From Ochotona curzoniae (Eukaryota > Chordata > Mammalia > Lagomorpha > Ochotonidae), in contig NW_024466402.1 in the NCBI RefSeq assembly GCF_017591425.1, forward strand, positions 80,557 to 144,556: 64,000 nucleotides of DNA. The letters are read 5' to 3'. The position numbers were made by a program, and so were the translations under genes. This document shows, piece after piece, positions 11,880-22,739 of the stretch. Numbering within the stretch: the stretch's first letter is position 1; each line of letters begins with the position of its first letter. The notes below the pieces were generated by a model. That model made no database searches and was not told the DNA's origin. It worked only from the letters and a program-made list of their open reading frames with translations.

Positions 11880-12200
11880 AAATGTTCATTTTAAATCAGA
11901 GGCACGGAGAGAGAACGACAAAACAGATGTTCATTCCTCTTTTGTTCCCTTCCCAAATGTCCACAGGAACAGAGCTAGGCATGTCTGAGACTAGGAGACA
12001 GGAGTCTCTTCCAGATCTCCTGAGTGGGTGCAGGGGCTCAAGCATTTGGGCCACCCTCTGCTGCTTTCCCCTGTGCATTGCCAGCAAGTTGGGTCAGAAT
12101 TGGAACATCCAGGATTCCATGTGGCATCATGGGTGTCAGATTGTACTCACTACACTTCAACACCAGCTGACACACACTATTTCTCACACTCTGGGAGGGT
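11880..12200 (-). mobile_element. Diverged C-type SINE, minus strand
   Basis: It reads in reverse through 'gagtgggtgcaggggctc', 'tgggccaccctctgctgc' and 'attccatgtggcatcatgg'. Copies are at 36280-36625 (B) and 62650-62990 (C), so it is older than the duplications. Confidence 0.7.
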
Positions 12201-12328
12201 CTTCACATACTGATCTCTGAAGGGTTATGTCCTAAGGCACACAGTTATGTGCTATTTCCCAAAATATTGTCTCATTTTATTACTCAAACACTCTTGATTT
12301 AACAACTGTGAATAAAATCCAAATGCTT

Positions 12329-12651
12329 GGGCCCGGCACGGTGGCGCAGTGGTTAAGGTCCTCGCCTTGCAAGCCCGGGATCCCATATGGGCACCGGGTC
12401 TAATCCCGGCAGCCCCGCTTCCCTTCCAGCTCCCTGCCTGTGGCCCAGGAAAGCAGTTGAGGACAGTCTAGAGCTTTGGGACCCTGCACCCACGTGGGAG
12501 ACCTGGAAGAGGCTCCTGGTTTCGGATCGGCATAGTATCGGCCGTTGTGCTCACTTGGGGAGTGAGTCATCAAATGGAAGATCTTCCTCTCTGTCTCTCC
12601 TCTGTTTATATGTGCCTTTCCAATAAAAAATAATAAAAATATATGTTTAAA
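12329..12651 (+). mobile_element. Young C-type SINE shared by A and B, absent from C
   Basis: Near-consensus copy with box A-like 'ggtggcgcagtggttaagg' and box B-like 'ggtctaatcccgg'. Target duplication 'aaaatccaaat' is at 12314-12324 and again at about 12652-12662. B has the same insertion at 35842-36166. C has an empty site near 63080, so it inserted in an ancestor of A and B only. Confidence 0.92.
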
Positions 12652-12817
12652 AAAATCCAAATACTGAGCACAATTTAAAATACAAAATATGACTTTTCAT
12701 TCAGCTTTTCATACATAGCAACAGTTTTTACATGGACAACATTACAAGGATGAAGCATTTTTCAATTATAAGTGTACTCTAAACATTCATTTCTGTTTTT
12801 TATTTATTTATTTTAGG

Positions 12818-13140
12818 GATTGGGACATGGACCCAAGGGTCCAATCCAACAACAACAACACAGGGGATCCACATTGGTCTCGGTTCATGTTGTGGCTGCT
12901 CCATTTTACATCCAGCTCCCAGGATGTAACCTGGGAGAGCAAAGGAGAATGTCTCAAACCTTGATACCCTGTACCCTTATGGGAGACCTGTAAGAGCCTC
13001 TTGTCTGCAGGCTCCTGGCTTTGGATCTGCTCAGCTTTAGCCATCACAGCCATTTAGGGAGACAAACAGCAGATGGAAGATGTCTGTCTCTCCATCTCTC
13101 TGTCAATCTGCCTTTCCAATGAAAATAAATGTATCTTTTA
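12818..13140 (+). mobile_element. Diverged C-type SINE
   Basis: The head is altered and contains a 'caacaacaacaac' expansion. The body retains 'agctcccaggatgtaacc', 'ccttatgggagacctg' and 'ctgcctttccaatgaaa'. It is present in B (35350-35680) and C (63235-63560). Confidence 0.75.
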
Positions 13141-13144
13141 CAAA

Positions 13145-14225
13145 ATTACTTTGTTGATGTTTTTGGTTTTTGGTTTGGTCTTTTAAATTTCTTATTACAT
13201 GGGTGAAGGGAATGCACTTCCTTGAGGGCCTCTAATTTATGTGGAGTGGCTCAAGATAGGAGACAGGTAAAGCTGGGTGAGACAAATGTTTCGCATTTTC
13301 TCCTGTGTCTGATGGTGAAGGAAAGAGTGTGCCACACCTCGCTGACACACTATATCAGTTTTAAGGAACAGAGTCAGCCATGTCATGTTAACTCTGTTAC
13401 CTCTAAAAGATACCATTGTATACAATATTCCAAGATTATTACTTAAATGTTTTTGATTATCCTGAAAAGTTGTTGCTTTCTTTATACCAGAGTTAAAAGT
13501 TTCTTTCTAAGGACTATTGGCTGTCCTTGTCTACCTCTGTGTGTCCACAGACCTAGATGATTGATTCAAAGCCTGTCCAGGAGTGTTTTGCACCCTGTCC
13601 ATCTAGCCATCTTTAATTGAAATATTCAAAATCTTCTGTTGACTTAGATGATCTGGCTATCTTGTTTTTCATGTGTAACTGGGCATGTTTTCTTTTCTTA
13701 TGTGGAAATCAGGAAGAAAAATGTGCAGTCCTATAACGTATGATCCTGATTCAATGCACATGGATGGCTTTAGGATTTTCCCTACAGATGAGGATCTAAT
13801 TCAGCAGTCCAATCGGGCATTCCCCTAAGAAGCTTCTGTGTCTTCAGACCTGGCTCTGACGTGCACCAGCTGGCTCAGGGTCAGGTTCAGCCCATACAGG
13901 TTCAGCACACACAGTGCTCATGTCAATGCATGTATAGGTGGGGGATGCTGCATCAGTCCAAAGCTTGAGCAGCTGAAACACAAACTGTTGCCCATATTGG
14001 ATGCTGTCACTAAGGGTCAGAGCGTTAGCCTGCTCTACACATGGTAAATTCTGCAATGTTAGGAACTCTCTTGGATTGCTCACAGCATTAGCTGTCTGAC
14101 ATGCCAAAGTGTTTTCATATGCAACAATGTATAAGTCCATTAAGTGAAGACACTAAGTGCACAAATCCCATTTATGGTACAATTTATGCTTTTAAATGTT
14201 ACTGGCAACATTACAAATATATTCA
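13145..14225. other. Duplicon sequence shared by A and B, no gene recognised
   Basis: This matches 34275-35345 in reverse with high similarity. Open frames are 60-100 codons. One (13222-13446 against 35049-35273) is identical over most of its length in A and B, but this only reflects recent duplication. No domain is recognisable. Confidence 0.5.
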
Positions 14226-14226
14226 G

Positions 14227-14505
14227 GGGCTGAACTGATGGTTCAGCAGATCTGCATGCAACCTGTGGCACTTGCATCTATGCCATCTGGGTGACAGTTC
14301 CTGTGTTGGATGCTCCACTTCCAATCTGGTTCTATGCTTGTGGCCTGGGAAAGCAGCAGGGGAAGGCCCTAGTCCTTGGGACCCTGCACCCATGTGGGAG
14401 ACCCAGGAGAGCCTCCTACAACTCATCTGGGGAATGCACCAGGATATAGAATGCCTTCTCTCTATCTCCTCTTCTGCAAAGTCTGCCTTTCAATCAAGAT
14501 AAATC
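14227..14505 (+). mobile_element. Diverged C-type SINE
   Basis: Head 'ggggctgaactgatgg', then 'tccacttccaatctgg', 'ggcctgggaaagcagcagg' and 'ctgcacccatgtgggag'. Copy B has it reversed at 33990-34270. Confidence 0.8.
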
Positions 14506-14509
14506 CCTA

Positions 14510-15445
14510 CATATGTTTTGGTTGCACATAGATAATATGTAATTGGATAGTTTGATTTACTTTAAAATCATGTATTCAAAACATAATTTTCTCACTAATT
14601 TTTTTCAAATATTTTCTTGCGTGTTTTATTCAATAGAGGCTAAATGATTTCTCAATGATTAGTTCATTCCCCTAAATATCTTATATATCCAGGGCAATGA
14701 CAGACCTAAAATGAAATCCAAGATTGTAATATGACTTCAACAGGAGATAACTGTGACCCTTTTATTTGAGCCACCTCAATTTCCCACCATATTAGTGGGG
14801 AGCTTTAATTGGTAGTGGAGCTAGAACTCCATCCCAGGCTCTCTGAGACAGGACACATGCATATCAAGAGGCTTCTTAGCTGATACAGCAAATGCCCATC
14901 CTACTATTTAGATCACTAATGACATTAAAAACGTGGGCATAAAGTATTTTCATCTGCATTTTTTTTTCAGAAAAAAGTAAAACAAGTGGGATAATGTGTG
15001 TATTAACCACACATAATCTGTGAAGAACAGACAATGATATCTCTAAGATTCATAGACATAGAATCAAATAGATGCATGGGATGATTCTGATATTTGAAAA
15101 AAATTTACTGAGAGTTCTTTTGCGACATATATTGTGATCAGTCCTGTAGAAGGTTTCATGTGTATATGAATAAAAAAGCCATATTTAATATGTGTGGAAT
15201 AAAAGACTACTGATTTATACATTTCACATAGGATATGAAGGTGCAATAACTGTTTTATGACAGCAGAATGGTGATTTCTAATATAAAATTGATTATTATT
15301 ATACAAAGATTGGTTTGACATGAAAATTCATTATAATCATGAGAATTTTATGACTTAGAACTGATAATATCAGTACTAGGTGAGTACTTTATTGCAGCAG
15401 AATGGTGATTGATCATGCACAAATGAAGATGTTGCAATGCTTTTA
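14510..15445. other. A/B-shared A/T-rich sequence, nothing recognised
   Basis: This matches 33050-33985 in reverse. No coding frame stands out; the longest (15064-15321) is low-complexity. Confidence 0.5.
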
Positions 15446-15449
15446 CTAT

Positions 15450-15775
15450 TTTTTTAATTTATTTTTATTACAAAGTCAGATATACAGAGAGGATGAGAGA
15501 GAGGAAGATGTTCCGTCCAATGATTCACTTCCCAAGTGAGCGCACTGGCCAGTGCTGCACTAGTCGGAAGCCGGGAATGAGAAATCTCTCTGGGTCTCCC
15601 ACATCGGTGCAGAGTCCCAAGGCTTTGGGCCATCCTCGACTGCTTTCACAGGCCACAAACAGGGAGCAGGATGGGAAGTGGAACAGCCGCGATTAGAATC
15701 AGTGCCCGTATGGGATCCTGGCACATTCAAGGCCGGTACTTAAGCCACTAGGCCACGCCGCGGGGCACAGCAATG
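15450..15775 (-). mobile_element. C-type SINE, minus strand
   Basis: It runs in reverse from 'atttatttttattac' to 'ggccacgccgcggggcac'. B carries the same insertion at 32718-33045 in the opposite orientation, as expected for an inverted copy. Confidence 0.88.
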
Positions 15776-15779
15776 CTTT

Positions 15780-16330
15780 TCCTATTAATGGATGGTTTAT
15801 GGCCTCAATGATAATAACTGTGCAATTGTCATTTTGTGACTTCCTAGTTGATCATGTCACACTGTTAGGTTGATATCAGAACATGATTTCACTTGCCAAT
15901 TGATTATGATGTCAGATGTTTTTATGTCCATAGATTTGTGTTTTATGACATTCAAATTCATTATAACTGCAAATTTGTTGCTTTTGACATAGCAATTGAT
16001 TATGACATCAGAGTGGAATGTTGGTACTGGATTATGACTTCACAATAACAGGTGATGAGTTCCAGTTGTCTTGCATTACTTTGAAATCATACTATTAGGT
16101 TTCTTATCACAGAATGATGGGATATCACATACCAATTGATTATGATATCTAGTTTTTATCTCACAATTGGTTTTGATGACAATGAAAAGTTTATGATTTG
16201 TGGCTGTGTATTGTATTTTTGTGCTGAGGTATAGCTTTATACTATAAAGCCTTTCACTTTTTAAAGGTAGATACACAGATAGTGGATAGATAGATGATAG
16301 CTGGATAGATAGATAGATAGACAGATAGAT

Positions 16331-16383
<53 letters not shown>

Positions 16384-17015
16384 TCTCAGATATTGATACT
16401 TCTGGAGGCAGGTTTTTGTGTTTCAGGATCACAGGGAGAACAAGTTTAAATTCTTTTAGTCTCTCTCCCTTCTTCTGCAATGACAAATCTCAAGGAGGTC
16501 AGGGTCATGAGTCAGGTGATTTCCCATTCCAACATAGAGCTGCCTAACTAGGTATTCTTTGGAAAGAAACATGTACCAGTAGAAATCAACATTCCTCTTT
16601 CAAGCTTACCGTTATGAGTGGCCAAAGAATAAGATGTTTACCAATATGATCAAATAGTTATTGCAGAATTCTGGAAAAGTTTTTTCTTTACTGAAACAAA
16701 GAACTGTATGCAAATAGATGCAGTCTTTTTTCCTAGATTACAGTGCTTTTCTTCTTCCTGACCTGAGTACTGATGAACACATGAGCTGTCCAAGCCAGAA
16801 GATGAAAGCCAGACAGCCCTTCCAGGGGAAAAATGTCAATAGGTGATTGAAGGCACATTTGTTGATTCAGCCACCTGAGAGTGACTGCATTTGCACAGGA
16901 TGCACAAAATGAGTGCAATTGGAATCATAAAATGAGTTTAATTTCCAAAGTTACCAAAATTTTTGGCCGCTATAAATACCCACTATAATTCACAAGCTTC
17001 CCCACTCAAGGGTTC
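15780..17015. other. A/B-shared non-coding sequence with a GATA tract
   Basis: An A/T-rich stretch with repeated phrases around 'ccaattgattatga' and 'gacatcagagtgg', giving a loosely periodic look. It matches 31205-32715 in reverse. No protein is recognised. Confidence 0.45.
16282..16382 (+). repeat. (GATA)n microsatellite
   Basis: A near-continuous GATA tract of about 90 bases with a few interruptions. The matching site in B (near 31832-31875) has only a handful of CTAT units, so the tract expanded in A or contracted in B. Confidence 0.95.
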
Positions 17016-17023
17016 TAGGATCA

Positions 17024-17492
17024 TGTCCACAATTCTATCTGAATTGTTGGGCAGGAAGGGAGAGGACCCTGATGTGTTGTGCTGATGTGTATGCCATGTC
17101 ATAACCAGCTAATTGGAAAGCAGGATGCCAATGTGAATGGTGAGCATCGTGAAGAGAAAGCCAATGTTTGCTGGGCCCTGGTGTAAAGCAGGAGGCAGCT
17201 GTGGGAAGAGGATGATTTGAGGAGGGTATTTGGGGAAAGTGGCACAGGCCAACACTGAAGAAAACACCATGATAGAGGAGCTTGTGAAACACAGCTGTGG
17301 GACTCACATGTGTCTAAAGTAGTGTCCTCCCAGAGGAATTGAGGAAGAGGAGTCTGTGCCTCAGACCCAGACTGCCCTTCAGAAAGATCTACTGAAATGA
17401 AAGTCCTTAAAGCCCCTTCAGTCTCCTCCAGGAGTGCTTAGCAAGACCATGGAGAGAGCAGTTGTGTTTGTAACTGGAGGGAAGACTGTGAT
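17024..17492 (+). pseudogene. Unidentified broken coding-like region (copy A)
   Basis: Frame-shifted coding-like sequence beginning MSTILSELLG and, after stops, running through a segment with EELVKHSCGTHMCLK, then ESVPQTQTALQKDLLK and PPGVLSKTMERAVVF. In B (30690-31201, minus) the second part is an open 85-codon frame, whereas here stops interrupt it after 'CLK' and 'LLK'. I do not recognise the family. Several in-frame stops in both copies argue for a processed or fragmentary pseudogene. Confidence 0.35.
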
Positions 17493-17574
17493 ATAAATAT
17501 TTTCCTTCAGTGTCAGAGAGGATCCAAAGCAGCAGCCTCATGGGCATCTGTCATTGGAGGAGGTGTATTGGTGG

Positions 17575-17940
17575 TTGGTGTTCACTGGGCTGATTCTCCG
17601 TCTATCAAGCACAAGCATCCCATATATGCGCCTGATAGTGTTCCAGAGGCTCCACTTCCAATCCAGCTCGCAGGATGACCTAATTCCCTGGGTATCATTC
17701 TTACATGGGGGCCATGCTAATCGTCTCTCTATTGTTTCAATTTTAGTATATGTGCTGTTGAAGCGAGAACTGCCTATGTCCTTGGGCCCCTGTACTCATG
17801 TGCATGACCCAGAGAAAACTCATGCACAGCTCAGCTAAGCTCTGACTATTTGAGGAGCAAACCCTGTGGATTGAAGACCTGTTTCTCCTTTTCTCTGTAA
17901 ACCAGCCTTTTAAATAAAAAATAAGTAAATCTTAAAAAAA
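17575..17940 (+). mobile_element. C-type SINE split by a U6 copy
   Basis: The 5' half ends at 'tccacttccaatccagctc'. The 3' half resumes with 'gtccttgggcccctgtac' after the U6-like insert and ends in 'aaataagtaaatctt'. It lies just outside the A/B homology. Confidence 0.75.
17679..17770 (-). pseudogene. U6 snRNA pseudogene
   Basis: The reverse strand reads 'agcacatatactaaaattg' followed by 'agattagcatgg'-like sequence ('acgattagcatggccccc'), which is the diagnostic first two thirds of U6. Differences are a changed 5' end, an altered 'gatacagaga' core and a degraded 3' end. There is no proximal element or TATA expected of a U6 promoter. It interrupts a SINE, which fits LINE-1-mediated retrotransposition. 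Confidence 0.85.
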
Positions 17941-18137
17941 AAAAGAAACCAAAAATTTAGGTATGTACCCACTACTTGAATGCTGGCAAAAACCTATTGT
18001 TCCTGGAATATCCTGATACTTATATGTTTGTTTAGTTCTTCCTTTGGTGTGCTTAATTCCTATAAGTGAAAGCAACAGAACTGCCTGCAAATGTCTCCTT
18101 AGATGGTAGCATCTATCTCCTTAAAGTTGAATATATT

Positions 18138-18425
18138 TGGGCCCAGCACAGAAGCCTAGCAGCTAAAGTCCTCTCCTTGAACATGCCAGAATCCCATATG
18201 GGTGCTGGATCTAATCCTGGCAGCCCTACTTCACATTCCTGCTTGTAGCCTGGAAAGTCAATTGACGACAACACAACACCGTGGGTTCATGTACCTGCAT
18301 GGGAGACATGCAGAAATTTCTTGGCTCCTGGATTTGGATCGGCACAGCACTAGCCCTTGCAGTCACTTGGGGAGTGAATCTCCTCTCTGTATATTTGACT
18401 TGCAATCAAAATAAAGTAAATCTTA
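18138..18425 (+). mobile_element. C-type SINE
   Basis: Head 'gggcccagcacagaagcc', then 'atcccatatgggtgctgg', a shortened middle and tail 'aaataaagtaaatctt'. Confidence 0.8.
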
Positions 18426-18429
18426 AAAA

Positions 18430-18672
18430 CTAAGACCTGGTATATCAGCAGAGAAAAGCTCAAAGCCTTAGGATCCTGCACCCATGTTGGAGAACTGGAA
18501 GAAGCAATTGGCTCCTGGCCCCAGACAGGCTCAGCTTTGGACTTTGCAACCAAATGCGAGTGAACGAGTGGTTGGACGAGCTTCTCTCTCTATTTCTTGC
18601 ATGGAAGATGTCTGTGTTTCCACTACTTTTCTCTGTCATTCAAATGAAACTAAATAAATCTCAAAAAAATTG
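18430..18672 (+). mobile_element. 5'-truncated C-type SINE, tandem to the previous one
   Basis: It starts at the 'cctggtatatcagcagag' region and carries 'ggatcctgcacccatgttgg' and a tail 'aaataaatctc'. It abuts the SINE ending at 18425. Confidence 0.6.
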
Positions 18673-18699
18673 GAAAAATTGCAAGAATTGTTATGTAAG

Positions 18700-18780
18700 G
18701 TATTTGATTTAGTTTATCACCTAATATGATGACATTTAAATCCATTTCACAGATGAATAAAGCTTAGAGAAGTTAGGACT
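18700..18780 (+). repeat. MIR-like fragment
   Basis: 'ccatttcacagatgaataa' and 'cttagagaagttagg' follow the MIR core order. Confidence 0.5.
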
Positions 18781-19289
18781 TTTTTTTATAAGAAGTCAAT
18801 CAAAATGCCAAAATATTTTTCCCTATTTTGAAAACCTTGTTAATGATCTCACTAAGCATCTAGAACAGAAAAATACATGGAGGGAAACATAGAATAGAGC
18901 TATGGACACAGAAGGGAGAGGGGAATGGGCAATCAGCTTTGGATGCATACGTTCGGAATAATGACAAAGTCCTGGGAATGGATAGCAGTGACAGTTGTAC
19001 AACATTGTAAATGTACATCATGACACTAAATTGAACACTGAAAAATTTTAAATGATAAGATTTCTTCTGTATATAAATCTATATAAACGTTTGCTCTTCT
19101 TTTATATTATACAAGGCTTCAGCATGGCTTTCCCCACTCTAGTTCATGTATCCATTCTGTTATTCTTCTAACAAATTCTTGCAGTTATTGCTCCATTAAT
19201 CACACATTAATTCACAATCATATGCATACCACATAGGTCCAGACTTCTTCTTAAAATCTTTGCACCCATACTTTCTTGCCTTTTTGGTA

Positions 19290-19617
19290 AAAAAAAAAAA
19301 ATATTTATTTTTATTAGAAAATGAGATATACAGAGAGAAGAGACAGAGAGGAAATTCTTCTGTCTGTTGATTCACTCCCCAAGTGACCTAAACTTCCAAA
19401 GCTGAGCTGATGCAAAGCAAGGAGTCAGGAGCCTCTTCTAGGTGTCTCACATGGGTGCAGGATCCTAAGGATTTGGGCTGTACTGGACTGCTTCCTCAGG
19501 CTATAAGCAGGGAGCTGGATGGGAAGTAGGGTTTCCAGGATTAAAACAATTACCCATATGGGAACCTGGAGCTTGCAAGGTGAGGACTTTAGCTGCTAGG
19601 CTACCATGCTAGGCCCT
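19290..19617 (-). mobile_element. C-type SINE, minus strand
   Basis: Reverse order: 'atttatttttattag', 'gattcactccccaagtg', 'gtgcaggatcctaagg', 'taggctaccatgctaggcc'. Confidence 0.85.
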
Positions 19618-19619
19618 GT

Positions 19620-21005
19620 ACGCAATTCTCAAAAAGAAACATGAGTCTATCCAGCACAGCACTCTAGAACCTTCTTCTTGTTGCAGGTCCACCTCTTGGC
19701 AGGTCTAGGAAATGTATGGAGGATGCTTCCTGCACCAGGGACCTGGTGAGGGATTGCAGATGTTGAAAGATTCCACAGGTCACCTCAGAAGATTACAGTA
19801 ATACATGTGAACAAATAGGAATCCTTCTATATATTTCTAAAGTTCTTCTTTTGCCTACAATGCCATTTTCCATTTCCAAGCTCTTTAACACTAAAAATTC
19901 AAAACCTTTTCCTAAACTGTTGCTCTGATTATTTAAGCTATTATTATCAAATTTTGTTTGTGGTCTTCAGTTGTTGTAGCATTCCCACAAATATAACAGC
20001 AAGTGTGCAGGTTTTTTCATTATTTCCTTCCAAGTGTACTTTACCTGTCCATGTGCACAGTGCCTACATTATACTTGCACACTCACACACCTTAACCTTG
20101 TAGATGCAACCCGAGGCACACACACAGGCACAGAAACCTAGTAAGTGCATCATCACATAAAAGCAAACAGGTGTTTCTTTCCTAAGGTCCTCCTGCAAGC
20201 AGGCATGTTCCTTCAAATAACTCTTCAGTGGATGTGGGTGCTATTTATCCATCTCAGCTTTTGTCTCTTATTCTTCATGGGTTTATTTCATTTTATTTTC
20301 TTTCATTTCCTCTTGCTTCATTTTATTTCATGTCTTCCTTTTGTGCTGCTACATGAGGTACCCTACATGAATGGAATAGGGGGATAAGTCATCTGGTGTC
20401 ATTTCCATGGTGTAGTGGTCAGCTTGCTTGCCTCCCTTGTGATAGGTTTCTTACATGAGCGTGAAACAGCTGTTTATCTTCAAGTGCATGAAGAGACTCA
20501 TCAGTTCTGTCCTGGGCAGCTGCTACGTCAGCCCACACTTCCATCTGGGAATTCTTTAGAAGAACCATGATTTTTCTGTCCAACAACATCCAGAATTTGA
20601 AATGTTAGTGTTGCCTCAGCTTCCCCATTGTGAATTTTGATCTTTAAATATTCTTCTTTATTTCACAAAGGTTACAATGCCCCTGCAATTTTGTCCACAC
20701 CACTGGGAAAAGCATGAGGTCTAAATGTAAAATGCTTAATATGAAGAGTTGAGCTCATATGTGGTTGTGGGAAACACCAATCCTAATATTGTTCTGGGTT
20801 CAGATTTATAGGAAAGGCAGTAGCTTCATACAGTAAAATATTCAATGTACCATCCAGAATTATTCAGTGTGTTAAGAAAAAAAATAGATATTAATTTGCC
20901 TGAGAGCATCCATAGACACCAATACTGAGGGGACTGAGATGCCACAGATGATAGAGTTGTTGTAAAATTGCAGCTTCGGTAACTTGGGACTAACAACACT
21001 CTTTC
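19620..21005. other. Spacer, no protein gene recognised
   Basis: Ordinary A/T-rich sequence with T-rich ORFs only. It contains one tRNA-like stretch, listed separately. Confidence 0.4.
20401..20471 (+). pseudogene. tRNA-Val-like degenerate sequence
   Basis: 'atttccatggtgtagtggtc' resembles the 5' half of tRNA-Val, with an A-box-like 'tggtgtagtgg', and is followed by 'gcttgcttgcct'. The B box and acceptor pairing are largely lost. It may be a tRNA relic or chance resemblance. Confidence 0.3.
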
Positions 21006-21007
21006 TT

Positions 21008-21321
21008 TTGAGATTTATTTTATTTTTATTACAAAATCAGATATACAGAGAGAGGAAGAGCTTTCTTCTGATGATTCACTTCCCAAATAACCCAAACAGC
21101 TGATGCTGTTCCTATCCCAAGCCAGGAGCAAGCAACTTCCTCCATGTCTCTCACGTGGGTGCAGCATCCTTAGGCTTTGGGCCATCCTCAACTGCTTTCC
21201 CAGGCCAGAAGCAGGGAGCTGGATGGGAAGCAGGGATGCCGGGATCAGAACTGGTGTCCATATGGGATTCTGGTACGTTCAAGCAGAGGACTTTAGCTGC
21301 TAGGCCACCACACTTGGCCCA
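21008..21321 (-). mobile_element. C-type SINE, minus strand
   Basis: Full reversed order from 'gagatttattttattttt' to 'gctaggccaccacacttgg'. Confidence 0.88.
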
Positions 21322-21404
21322 GGAATAGCACTCTTATATTGAAAGAAGAGTCAGAAAGTTATAGCAAAAGCCTAAGAGTTAAAAAGAAGACTTGAAAAAA
21401 AATT

Positions 21405-21735
21405 AAAATTTGTGTGATGGTCTAATGGCTAAATCCTTGCCTTGCATGTTCTGGGATCCCATAGGGGTGCCAACTCACTTCTTGGCTACTCAACTTCCCA
21501 TACTGTTCCCCGCTTGAATCCTGGGAAACTGGGGGAAGGCCGCCCTAAGCCTTGAAGCCCTGTATCAACATGGGAGACATAGAAGAATCTCCTACCATCT
21601 GGCCTCAGATCAGCTCAGCATCAGTTGTTGGGGTTAATTAGGGAGTGAACCAGTGAATGGGAGAGCTTTGTCTCTGCTCTACTTTTCTCTGTACATCTGC
21701 CTTTCCAATAACAAATGAATAACTTTAAAAAAATG
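21405..21735 (+). mobile_element. C-type SINE, diverged
   Basis: Begins near 'tgtgtgatggtctaatggc', with 'gggatcccataggggtgc' and 'tagggagtgaaccagtg', and ends 'tgcctttccaataac'. Confidence 0.75.
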
Positions 21736-21869
21736 AAAAATATATTAGCCAATATTTTTGAATGGACTATGTAAGATCGATGGTTTCACTAACAGAGATC
21801 AAATGAATGGGAAAAAATAGTAAACTTTGAGTTAGATCACAAATATCTAGCTGATTGAACAATGTCATT

Positions 21870-21980
21870 TTTCCTTCCTTCCTTCCCTCCTCTCTCCTTT
21901 CTCTTCTCTTTCCTTTTTTTTCCCTTCTTTTCCCATTCCTTTTTTTCACTCTCCTCCTTTCTTTCCCCTCCCATCTCTTT
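21870..21980 (+). repeat. Pyrimidine-rich CCTT tract
   Basis: About 110 bases almost entirely C and T, with CCTT and TCTCC units. The long frames across it, on either strand, are low-complexity. Confidence 0.85.
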
Positions 21981-21984
21981 CACC

Positions 21985-22739
21985 AAGAAAGAGAACCTAA
22001 TATCATAGAATATTCTGAAAATAAGAAAAGTCTATTGTTTACGTTATTGTAGATTCAGAGAAAAAGAAGAGAATGTCTGTGGAATGGATGTTCTTTGGAG
22101 GATTTGTGATGGAGAACCAATTATTTTGCAGAAACATAAACCCAATTAGTGAGAACCAACAAGCTCAAACAAGATAAGCCCAGAAGTCATACCCAGACAC
22201 ATCACAGTCAAACTCAAAACTGGTTCCTGTTTGCTTATTTCACTGGGCATTGCTGATCTGCATCAGCAGCTCATCACCTGCTCTCAGGGACAGGCGAGAG
22301 ACGGACAAGGTCAAAGCCGCCAACCAACAGTGAGGACTCTGCTGGGAGTGCACTTATTCCAAAAGGCCAAACCAAGGAGGAAGAGAACTGGACTCCATCT
22401 TGGAGGGGGTAAGGCATGTGGGAAGTGTGGACTCTGAAAAAGGTGGGGAGGCCAAAATTTCTTGGTTCAGTCTTTGATGTGGAGGAGGAGTTGGAAGAAG
22501 AGTTGGTGTTGACGGGGGCGCGGGCCCTGTTTTGGGATTGTGGGAGCTTGGAACAAAATCAAAAACAACAGAAAGCTATTCCAGTGTTCCTTCCTGTTAT
22601 CAAAGCAAGGATCTCTGTGGTGGAAGGTGAACATGAAAACCACTACCTCTCAGAATTAGTAACCAGCAGACTCTTGGGTGCTCACACCAGAAGAACCATG
22701 TAGCCACTGAGGGGATGATGCAATGGTGTTCCTCAGCAA
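21985..22739. other. Unassigned sequence between the pyrimidine tract and an LTR
   Basis: The minus strand continues from the LTR at 22740-23007. A stretch near 22535-22550 reads 'cccaaaacaggg' on the minus strand, faintly like a tRNA-Lys primer-binding site, but the match is partial. No gag-like frame is seen. Confidence 0.3.

Larger units (their letters stand above)
807..17571 (+). repeat. Segmental duplication, copy A (reference orientation)
   Basis: Reading along the window, 807-13190 matches 51091-63608 in the same orientation (copy C), and about 9445-17571 matches 30632-39060 in inverse orientation (copy B). The left edge is at 'tctcatcact' (807 against 51091). The right edge is near 17571, after 'tcattggagg', where A and B diverge. 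It contains a decayed LINE-1, about a dozen SINEs, the promoter-like block at 11440-11510, a small ORF and an unidentified broken coding-like region near 17.0-17.5 kb. Compared with B and C it has lost about 485 bp of LINE-1 near 9400. Confidence 0.85.

Noticed and set aside
12400..12660. Many similar 80-130 codon frames with GSNPGSPASLPAPCLWPGK and related text
   Set aside because: They arise from the SINE itself, recurring at every young copy on both strands, and have no independent coding evidence.
13222..13446. 74-codon frame identical in A and B (35049-35273)
   Set aside because: Identity is expected from recent duplication; there is no start context, domain or third copy to support it.
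15780..16160. Regularly recurring 'attgattatga'-like phrases, considered as a CRISPR-like or satellite array
   Set aside because: Spacing and sequence are irregular, and the host is mammalian; probably a degraded A/T-rich repeat.
16076..16486. 136-codon frame with repeated SIYL
   Set aside because: It is mostly the GATA tract read in reverse; the match in B loses the repeat.
20145..20387. 80-codon hydrophobic frame
   Set aside because: Phe/Leu-rich translation of T-rich DNA with no family features.
21767..22052. Lys/Arg/Glu-rich and Phe/Leu/Ser-rich frames
   Set aside because: Low-complexity translations of the pyrimidine tract.
22530..22555. Possible tRNA-Lys primer-binding site next to the minus-strand LTR
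   Set aside because: Only about 10 bases match and the distance to the LTR end is too large to be convincing.
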